A DNA stretch of 19,672 bases from JBGLNJ01 sp964353405 (GTDB lineage Bacteria; Chloroflexota; Anaerolineae; Fen-1058), in the NCBI GenBank assembly GCA_964353405.1, contig CAYGWJ010000311.1, positions 1 through 19,672 of the forward strand, read 5' to 3'. The notes below the pieces were generated by a model. It saw only the letters and a list, made by a program, of their open reading frames with translations, was not told where the DNA came from and ran no database searches. A program made the translations under genes and the position numbers. Position 1 is the first letter of the stretch. Every line of letters starts with the position of its first letter. Shown piece by piece: positions 14,294 through 19,672 of the stretch.

Positions 14294-16417
14294 TTACGGA
14301 CTCGGTGACGAGCGGCGGCTGCCCTCGCTGTCGGCTGCCCCCTCGCTCATCTCCGGGTATTGAATCCTCGGATGAAACACGCCCTGCAATGTCAGCGTGA
14401 ACGACTCGCGGATCGCGTCGAGGTCACGCAGGGTCAGCGGGCACTCGTTCAGCTGGTTGCATGCGATGCGGTCGCTGATCACTTTGCGAACAATCTCGCT
14501 CAACTCTTTTTCCGACCTCGGGCGCGCGGCGCGCACGGCGGCTTCGCAGCCATCGGCTAGCATCAGTATCGCCGTTTCTTTGCTCTGCGGCTTGGGGCCG
14601 GGATAACGAAAGGCGTGCTCGTCTACTTTGGAGGCATCGCCTCCGGCCTGCTGAACGGCCTTGTGATAGAGAAAGCCGGCGCGCATGGTGCCGTGATGTT
14701 CGGGGATGAACGCGCGAATGCTGCTGGGCAACCGGTAGCGTTTGGCCAAGTCCAGGCCATCCTGAACGTGGCGCGTGATGATTTCGCCGCTGGTGTGTGG
14801 GTCAAGCTTTTCGTGGACGTTACTGCCTTCGACTTGATTTTCGACGAACATGTAGGGCCGCGCCGTCTTGCCGACGTCGTGATAGAACGCGCCTACACGC
14901 ACGAGCAGCGCATTCGCTCCGATGCGCTCGGCAGCCTGCTCGGCCAGGTTGGAAACCATAAGCGTGTGATGATACGTGCCGGGCGCTTTCATCAAGAGTA
15001 GTTGCAGCAGCGGATGATTGGGGCGCGAGAGTTCCAACAGTTGCAGCGTCGTCGTCACGTCAAAGAGATTGCCGATGAGGAAGAGTCCGCCGACGGACAG
15101 GCTGGCCGCCACACCGCCGTTGGCGATGCCGGCGATGATGAGCGTCAAGAGGCCAAACAGGTCGGTCAAGCCGGAGGACAACCGGAACGCCAGGACGACG
15201 GCCACGTTGACCAGCGCCACGTACAGGCCCGCTCGAAAGTAGGCGCTCAATCGCTCGACGCGCCCGAGCGCCAGAACAGCCATCAATCCTCCGCAGACAG
15301 AATACGCCGCCAGCTCGAGCGAGCCATGACTGATCACGCCGACCAGGCTGCCCATCACGGCGGCGACCAGCACAGCCAGGCTCGGCCCGGCCAGCACGGT
15401 CAAGAGGATGGGCAGCGCCGCCGCCGGGAAAAGATAGGGCAGAACGGTGCGGCCTGTGATCATGCCTTTGGCGGTGAGGACGAACAGCAAAATCAGCATG
15501 GCCAGCAGTGCTAGCTTGCGTGGGCGCATCCAGGTGGACGCCTCGAAACGCCCCAGGTACATTCCTAGCAGCAGCGTGACCACGCTGGCGTGCAGGATGG
15601 CGCTCAGCCAATCGCCCCGTTCGTCCTTTGGCTGACGCAGGCCAAAGGTGTCGAGCGCTTCCACATCCAGTGCGGAGACGATCTGCCCTTCGCGCACAAT
15701 GATCTGTCCGGCGCTGTAAGAGCGCGAGACCGGCTCGACGGCCTGGCGCGCTTTGGCGCGCGCGGCGTCAGTCGTGTCTGAATCCAGAAATGTGTTGGGC
15801 GCGATGAACTGTTGCGCCAATGAGCCGGCGATGGCGGCCTGCTCTTCGGTCAAATCTACGCTCACCATGGCCGGGATGCGAAAGCGAACCTGCGCAACAC
15901 TGCTTTCGCGGATTTCGCCGCGCATCGCCAGGTCGAGCACGTTGAGCATTTCGGTTTCGGTCTTGGCCCAGGCCTCGTCCCGAAAAGAGATGATGCGCTC
16001 TGCCTGCTGGGGAGAAACCGAAACGCCCTCGAGGGCGGACAACGCCGCTTGCTTTTGAGCGGGGGTGGCGTAAGGGTCAGTGCGGACGACGCGGATGAAA
16101 TCGGCTACGGCGCGGGCATACGCAATTTGCTGGCGGGCGACGCGAGCATCGGGCGGGGCAAAGACCGGCAGGACGTTGCCCTCGGCCCTTTTGCGTGCGT
16201 CTTCAGTGAGCAGCTCGCTCACAAACGTGTCGCGGCGCGGACTGCGCACGTCGCGCGTGGCGACGTCGCCGGCTTCAAAGGTGACCCGATCGCCGGGCGC
16301 GGCCTGCCAGATCAAGACGGCGGCGAGGGCGGCCGTGAACGCCACGCCGACGAGCCACACGCGCGTGGCGCGCCAAGCCATCCGGAAAGGGTTAGGAGGT
16401 CCGGACTCTATATCCAT
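14294..16417 (-). CDS. 7TM-HD membrane phosphodiesterase (PgpH type)
   Basis: About 707 residues. A single N-terminal membrane segment (near 23-42) is followed by an extracytoplasmic 7TMR-HDED domain (to about 275), seven hydrophobic helices (about 280-475) and a cytoplasmic HD phosphohydrolase domain. HD-domain metal ligands include the His pair in YHHTLMVSNLAEQ, HDVGK, ITRHVQDG and PEHHGT, followed by LADGCEAAVRA. The family hydrolyses cyclic di-AMP, as shown for Listeria PgpH. The start is uncertain: ATG 16417 (MDIESG) is used; TTG 16426 and ATG 16381 (MAWRATR) are alternatives, and none has a clear Shine-Dalgarno. In Firmicutes and relatives this gene typically precedes ybeY and dgkA, exactly the order seen. 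Confidence 0.93.
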   Translation of the reverse strand: MDIESGPPNPFRMAWRATRVWLVGVAFTAALAAVLIWQAAPGDRVTFEAGDVATRDVRSPRRDTFVSELLTEDARKRAEGNVLPVFAPPDARVARQQIAYARAVADFIRVVRTDPYATPAQKQAALSALEGVSVSPQQAERIISFRDEAWAKTETEMLNVLDLAMRGEIRESSVAQVRFRIPAMVSVDLTEEQAAIAGSLAQQFIAPNTFLDSDTTDAARAKARQAVEPVSRSYSAGQIIVREGQIVSALDVEALDTFGLRQPKDERGDWLSAILHASVVTLLLGMYLGRFEASTWMRPRKLALLAMLILLFVLTAKGMITGRTVLPYLFPAAALPILLTVLAGPSLAVLVAAVMGSLVGVISHGSLELAAYSVCGGLMAVLALGRVERLSAYFRAGLYVALVNVAVVLAFRLSSGLTDLFGLLTLIIAGIANGGVAASLSVGGLFLIGNLFDVTTTLQLLELSRPNHPLLQLLLMKAPGTYHHTLMVSNLAEQAAERIGANALLVRVGAFYHDVGKTARPYMFVENQVEGSNVHEKLDPHTSGEIITRHVQDGLDLAKRYRLPSSIRAFIPEHHGTMRAGFLYHKAVQQAGGDASKVDEHAFRYPGPKPQSKETAILMLADGCEAAVRAARPRSEKELSEIVRKVISDRIACNQLNECPLTLRDLDAIRESFTLTLQGVFHPRIQYPEMSEGAADSEGSRRSSPSP

Positions 16418-16427
16418 ACAATGCAAT

Positions 16428-16448
16428 GAGGGAGCCGGTGGCTCCCTC
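16428..16448 (-). terminator. Strong hairpin between yqeY and the 7TM-HD gene
   Basis: A perfect 9-bp stem GAGGGAGCC/GGCTCCCTC with a 3-nt loop sits about 50 nt after the yqeY stop and 10 nt before the 7TM-HD start. No T run follows (ATTGCATT), so partial termination or control of translation of the 7TM-HD gene is as likely as full termination. Confidence 0.5.
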
Positions 16449-16499
16449 GGAAGAATTCATCAGCGTTTCAGCGGCCACGGCATCGCGCGGCGACAGGGA

Positions 16500-16958
16500 T
16501 TACGTGGACAGCAATTCGCGCACCACTTGGCTCACCATTTTGCCATCGGCCTGGCTTTTGAGTTGCGCCATGAGTTGCTTCATCACGACGCCGGTCTGAG
16601 CCGGGCCGGTTGCGCCGGTTGCGGCGATGACAGCGCGCGCCGCCTCAGCCACTTGCTCGCGCGTCAATTGCTGAGGCAGGTATTCCATCAAGGCCAAAAG
16701 TTCGGCCTTTTCATCGGCCAGCATTTCAGGCCGCCCGACCTTTTCCAGCTCTGCAATTGTGTCGCGCCTGCGTTTGACCTCCGTCTGCAAGAGCGCGGTC
16801 ACCTCTTCATCAGTCAGATCGCCACGAGTGGCGCGTGTTTCCGCCGTTTCGGCAAACTTGATCGAGGCGAGTGTCAAGCGCAGCGCGGCCAGCTTGCGCT
16901 TGCTGCCTTGTTTCATCGCGACTTTGAGATCGTCTTGGAGTTTTTGTCTGAGTGCCAT
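16500..16958 (-). CDS. yqeY: GatB/YqeY domain-containing protein
   Basis: A 152-residue protein of the YqeY family, related to the tail domain of GatB (tRNA-dependent amidotransferase subunit). The sequence is typical throughout: LRQKLQDDLKVAMKQGSKRKLAALRLTLASIK at the start, EVTALLQTEVKRRRDTIAELEKVGRPE in the middle and GVVMKQLMAQLKSQADGKMVSQVVRELL at the end. Its exact role is unclear, possibly linked to tRNA charging. I start at ATG 16958 because the family begins there and because a perfect promoter sits immediately upstream, leaving no room for a ribosome binding site; the frame continues to 17036 but that extension would include the promoter. Confidence 0.93.
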   Translation of the reverse strand: MALRQKLQDDLKVAMKQGSKRKLAALRLTLASIKFAETAETRATRGDLTDEEVTALLQTEVKRRRDTIAELEKVGRPEMLADEKAELLALMEYLPQQLTREQVAEAARAVIAATGATGPAQTGVVMKQLMAQLKSQADGKMVSQVVRELLST

Positions 16959-16965
16959 GCGGAAG

Positions 16966-16994
16966 ATTATAGCGGGGTAGGGGGACGCTGTCAA
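16966..16994 (-). promoter_or_regulatory. Perfect sigma-70-type promoter of yqeY giving a leaderless message
   Basis: Minus strand TTGACA (16989-16994), 17-nt spacer, TATAAT (16966-16971), then only CTTCCGC before the ATG at 16958. The expected start of transcription falls at or one base before the A of the start codon, so the message should be leaderless or nearly so. Confidence 0.88.
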
Positions 16995-17078
16995 ACGCGC
17001 GCGCGTCGGCCCCCAAGTGCCGCCCGCCAGGACCACGTGTGTCCAAAGGTGCAGTCATGGCTGGTCATTCGGAAGTGG

Positions 17079-17104
17079 CGGGGCGGCAGGCGACTGTCGC
17101 CCCG
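17079..17104 (-). terminator. GC-rich hairpin after the beta-propeller gene
   Basis: CGGGGCG and CGCCCCG arms (17079-17085 and 17098-17104), continued by a G-T pair and CAG/CTG to a 4-nt loop, make an 11-bp stem about 30 nt after the stop of the secreted-protein gene. No T run follows on either strand. It separates that gene from the yqeY promoter and is probably a transcript end. Confidence 0.5.
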
Positions 17105-17133
17105 ACCATAACTTGCGCTCTTTGACCGTATTC

Positions 17134-18819
17134 CTACATTCCGAAATTCCTCAAAACAAGTGGTAGGTATATCTGGTGTGTTTCTCCAAACATTGCGAAC
17201 TGAGACAAATGTGTTACCGTAGCTACGAGTCGGTTATTGTTTGCATCGCGCTCAATGATGGTGATGCCGTTGACACTCCAAGTATTACCATTCCAGTAAC
17301 GCAACTCCAAAGTATTCTCGTCAGATATAATTGCTATGTCTGCGTTAGAGTACTCTACTGTGATGGTGATAGGCTTGGTGAAGATATAGTTGGGAATATG
17401 TACTCCATCACTGCGGTACGCTTCAATCTGGAACCCTTGCCCCGCAAAGGCATATCCCGCCGGGGAACTGTGGGCATAGTCCCGTTCTGTAAAAACCAAT
17501 TCTGTTGTCTCTGTTACTGCACCACTTGGAATCTGAATGGTCGTGTGGAGAGATTGAGTGCCAGTGTGCGTCAAGGTCGCCCCTGCACTTGGCGCTACCT
17601 CAGCGATGGGACGCTGCATGTACGCATAGCGTAGTTTACGGTCACTATAATCACTGAGATAAGCTATGCGAGGATAACCAGATGGGTCGAGTGCTAACGA
17701 TAGTCGAGCCCATCCAGGGACTCCTTGAGTGTCCACTGTCTCAACAACCCACGTCGAACCCTCAAGATATGCATAGCGTAGGAATCCAGCATCGTACGTA
17801 TCATTGTAGAAAGCAATGTGTGGCACGCCCAAGCTGTCAAACTTTAGAGAAGTGGCACCTGGCTTCACGAATCCTGATGGTGAAAGTATGTTCATAACAG
17901 TCTGAGTCATAATACGTGTGACTTCTTGAACTGTCCATCCTGAGCCGGTGTACGAAGCATATTTGAGGTGATACCAATCGCTACTGTCGGAGGGATAGGA
18001 GATGAAACTAGCATGTGGACTTCCATCCGATGCCAAAGCAAGCGAGCCGCCAAATCCAGATGCAATGGTCTGAGTGTGCCAGGTGCTACCATCCAAATAA
18101 GCATATGTAACACCTGTGCCATCGTAGAGAGTGTGCAAATGTCCCTCTGAATCTATCAGCAGGCCGTATGACACGCCAGCCCCATTTCCATATGCGATAC
18201 CGGCGACTGTCTGCGTGAACCACTGACTGCCGTCATAGTAGGCATGGCGAAAGTAAGTCGGAACCGAGCTTTGGGGTTGTGGGCCATAATAGGTAATGTG
18301 TGGATGCCCGGCCACATCCAGAGCTAAAGCGGAGTTGCGTCCTAGTCCATTGCCAGTATACCCTTCAATGGTCGTTACTGTCCAACTTGTGCCATTGAAG
18401 TCGGCATACTTCAATATGCCATTGCCAAAACTGATGTGTGGGTAGCCTGATGTATCCAATACGAGGCTTGTTTCTCCACCATAAGAGTCTACTGTGCTCG
18501 TTACCCATTGCGTATCACTTGTCACTGCATAGCACGTACCGGGCGCACATTGATAGGCAATATGCGGCTTCTGATGTTGGTCAAGAGCGACTGAGGGCCC
18601 CCAACCGCCATCAGTATCTACAGTCTCAGTAATCCATTGATGTACTACAGACTGTTGGGCTTGAAGGTCAGGTAGCTGATAAATCATGCCTTGTGCTTGG
18701 ACGGTGCGCTTACCCACGCCACCCAATGTAATCAATAATGTGGCAGTCAAGAGCAATGTACTTGAAGCCAGCAGTCCTAACTGTACCTGCTTTTTTCGCA
18801 AACTAGTTGAATGTTGCAT
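17134..18819 (-). CDS. Secreted seven-repeat beta-propeller protein with Chloroflexota-type C-terminal tail
   Basis: A 561-residue exported protein of unknown function. A Sec signal peptide is clear (KKQVQ, hydrophobic LGLLASSTLLLTATLLITLGG, cleavage probably near VQAQ-G at 40-44). Seven degenerate repeats of 40-60 residues follow (about 61-400), each with W-x-T-x-T-V/I, then LALD-x-x-G-x-PHI-x-Y and LKYA-type strands ending G-S/T-x-W, consistent with a seven-bladed propeller. A further beta domain (about 415-540) contains IPSGAVTETTELVFTE. The end is HQIYLPLVLRNFGM, a tail found on many secreted proteins of Chloroflexota. ATG 18819 is preceded by AAAGGAG at 8 nt. Base composition is visibly more AT-rich than the genes at lower coordinates, suggesting different origin or selection. 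Confidence 0.85.
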   Translation of the reverse strand: MQHSTSLRKKQVQLGLLASSTLLLTATLLITLGGVGKRTVQAQGMIYQLPDLQAQQSVVHQWITETVDTDGGWGPSVALDQHQKPHIAYQCAPGTCYAVTSDTQWVTSTVDSYGGETSLVLDTSGYPHISFGNGILKYADFNGTSWTVTTIEGYTGNGLGRNSALALDVAGHPHITYYGPQPQSSVPTYFRHAYYDGSQWFTQTVAGIAYGNGAGVSYGLLIDSEGHLHTLYDGTGVTYAYLDGSTWHTQTIASGFGGSLALASDGSPHASFISYPSDSSDWYHLKYASYTGSGWTVQEVTRIMTQTVMNILSPSGFVKPGATSLKFDSLGVPHIAFYNDTYDAGFLRYAYLEGSTWVVETVDTQGVPGWARLSLALDPSGYPRIAYLSDYSDRKLRYAYMQRPIAEVAPSAGATLTHTGTQSLHTTIQIPSGAVTETTELVFTERDYAHSSPAGYAFAGQGFQIEAYRSDGVHIPNYIFTKPITITVEYSNADIAIISDENTLELRYWNGNTWSVNGITIIERDANNNRLVATVTHLSQFAMFGETHQIYLPLVLRNFGM

Positions 18820-18957
18820 GTCTTTGACTCCTTTCCTGTGAGTTCGTGGTCTTGGTAGACTCGTTGACTGATGCGACGGTGCGCCTTCTAACGGTTATAG
18901 TCGGTAGAGGAATCCCTTCCCCCGCCGCTACTTCACCTTCGGCCGGACATGAGGTAG
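18820..18957. other. Leader region between the intron and the beta-propeller gene
   Basis: Holds the ribosome binding site of the propeller gene and a TATAAC hexamer at about 18893-18898 (minus strand), without a good -35 box. No gene is seen here; a frame at 18803-19003 runs through intron RNA structure and is rejected. Confidence 0.4.
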
Positions 18958-18960
18958 ATT

Positions 18961-19047
18961 GGGTGGGCACGGGAGCGCACAGCCGAACTGTGTAGCCTCC
19001 CATGCCCCCCGCTGCACCCGACGTAACAGTTTCCCGTTATCGGGCGC
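18961..19047 (-). ncRNA. Group II intron domains V and VI
   Basis: Domain V is exactly 34 nt: lower arms GCGCCCGA and TCGGGTGC (8 pairs with one G-U), a two-nt CG bulge on the 3' side, upper arms TAACGG and CTGTTA, and a GAAA tetraloop. The catalytic triad reads CGC rather than AGC, the form typical of class C introns. After AGC, domain VI pairs GGG-GGGCATGGGAG (from 19010) with CTCCCGTGCCC-A-CCC (to 18961), leaving one unpaired A at 18964 between two runs of pairs, the expected branch-point position. Confidence 0.88.
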
Positions 19048-19300
19048 TTCCAATCACTTCACCTTTGCAGGTATCGCCGCAGGATTCGCTCTCAACGGCC
19101 ATACATTTTAGGCCTCCAGCAAATCTTGACGACGTTCGTGACTGGACGTAGCCCTTCGCCCTGTACGCGACTTTCTCGCGCTCCGACTACTACGGCTACG
19201 CTGCCACTCGCCACATACTTCAGCCGCAGCTAGCCCAGTCCCACGCGGGACGATGTGGCAAGCTTCCCACGTTCACGACGTTGCCCTTTCTGTCTAGCTT

Positions 19301-19414
19301 AGAGCGGTTTCCTGATCAGTGTACGGGATGGCTGCTCACGGCGGATTGCCAAATCCGCCGCTGGATTTGGCAATCCAGCGGGAGCATGCCGTACATGCAA
19401 CTGGAATTCGCTCT
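19301..19414 (-). repeat. Long nested hairpin inside the intron
   Basis: Successive paired arms: AGAGCG/CGCTCT with TTCC/GGAA (19301-19312 and 19403-19414), TGTACGG/CCGTACA (19320-19326 and 19389-19395), and at the tip a perfect 14-bp inverted repeat GGATTGCCAAATCC/GGATTTGGCAATCC (19343-19356 and 19363-19376, 6-nt loop). Each 14-bp arm is also nearly self-complementary, so the tip can alternatively fold as two small hairpins. It is probably a subdomain of intron domain I or II, or a small insertion in it. Confidence 0.7.
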
Positions 19415-19555
19415 AGGTGCCACCTCTGCGCCCGTCAGGTGCGCCCTGCACCCACGCCAGTGTCCGCCAGGGTTTTTCTCGTCACCCATTGCGGTTCATC
19501 CTCTTCAAGGGACTTTTGAGGTTGACCCTACCTAGTTTCTGTTGGGAAACCCTAT

Positions 19556-19672
19556 TCACGTGTTCGCCGTCCTTGAGCGATGCCGACGTGCCAGCTTTTG
19601 TGCAATGACGGCAAGATTGTTGGCGATGACGCCCCAGCCCAGCCAGCGTTCCATGCCCGGCTCGCCTTTGTT
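19556..19672 (-). CDS. C-terminal fragment of a transposase, continuing beyond the window
   Basis: A minus-strand frame enters from the window edge and encodes 38 residues, NKGEPGMERWLGWGVIANNL followed by AVIAQKLARR and a basic tail, then TGA at 19556-19558. The pattern ERxxGxGxxANNLxxIxxKL resembles the end of DDE-type insertion-sequence transposases, but too little is visible to name the family. If the intron starts at 19559, the TGA lies in the intron, so the last codons and stop are not those of the original gene. Confidence 0.6.
   Translation of the reverse strand, partial: NKGEPGMERWLGWGVIANNLAVIAQKLARRHRSRTANT

Larger units (their letters stand above)
18958..19559 (-). mobile_element. 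ORF-less group II intron, probably class C
   Basis: About 600 nt of non-coding, highly structured minus-strand sequence. The 3' part is diagnostic: a 34-nt domain V (19014-19047) and a domain VI stem with a bulged A (18961-19010). Ahead of it, 19147-19200 has CGTAGCC/GGCTACG arms enclosing GTAGTAGTC, GAGAAAG and ACAGGGCGAAGGG, resembling domain III of bacterial group II introns. A long hairpin (19301-19414) and GA-rich segments such as GGGTGACGAGAAAAACCC fit domain I. No reverse transcriptase frame is present where domain IV should be (about 19050-19140), so the intron would need a maturase supplied from elsewhere. The 3' end is placed after AAT at 18958, six nt past the bulged A. The 5' end is less certain; GTGAATAGG at 19559 is the best candidate. 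Confidence 0.8.

Noticed and set aside
15002..15514. 170-codon plus-strand frame opposite the 7TM-HD gene
   Set aside because: Extremely Gln/His/Arg-rich translation generated by antisense of hydrophobic membrane helices.
18803..19003. 66-codon minus-strand frame upstream of the propeller gene
   Set aside because: It runs through the domain VI stem of the intron and overlaps the propeller start; explained by RNA structure.
19320..19414. Inverted repeats as insertion-sequence ends or a CRISPR-like array
   Set aside because: Only one nested palindrome is present, no spaced direct repeats exist, and it sits within a continuous intron-like RNA fold.

Overview
The window reads as part of a GC-rich bacterial chromosome, most likely Chloroflexota (Anaerolineae/Caldilineae-like). 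This is an inference from three things: a secreted beta-propeller protein ending in the IYLPLVLRN-type tail common in that phylum, a cytidylate-kinase-like gene at the end of a sugar operon, and the general gene content. Every gene I can support lies on the minus strand, so biological order runs from high to low coordinates. The long plus-strand reading frames are shadows of these genes.

Region 1 (about 1-7580) is a sucrose/fructo-oligosaccharide-type utilisation locus. It holds a LacI-family repressor (6469-7494), a Tat-type lipoprotein solute-binding protein (4724-6202), two CUT1-type ABC permeases (3681-4643 and 2780-3670), a broken cytidylate-kinase-like gene (1981-2745), the decayed remains of one GH32 gene (about 1818-2076), an intact GH32 beta-fructosidase (299-1759) and the first codons of one more gene (1-19). 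A perfect TTGACA-17-TATAAT promoter drives the repressor. Two related 22-bp LacI-type operators with a central CG sit just downstream of that promoter and upstream of the binding-protein gene, so the repressor probably controls itself and the transport operon. No ABC ATPase is present.

Region 2 (7847-13263) is a compact four-gene run: coiled-coil zinc-ribbon protein, OmpR-type response regulator without a kinase partner, membrane-anchored NACHT/STAND-like NTPase with C-terminal HEAT repeats and an Arg in place of the Walker A Lys, and an M23 peptidase-SH3-SH3-helix-hairpin-helix fusion without a signal peptide. This is the least conventional set of genes here.

Region 3 (13369-16958) is housekeeping: yqeY (perfect consensus promoter, apparently leaderless), a 7TM-HD (PgpH-like) phosphodiesterase, ybeY and dgkA, the last two overlapping by ATGA.

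Region 4 (17134-19672) is accessory: a lower-GC secreted seven-repeat beta-propeller protein, an apparently ORF-less group II intron (about 18958-19559) recognised by a 34-nt domain V and a domain VI with a bulged A, and the C-terminal end of a transposase running off the window, whose stop codon appears to lie inside the intron's 5' end.
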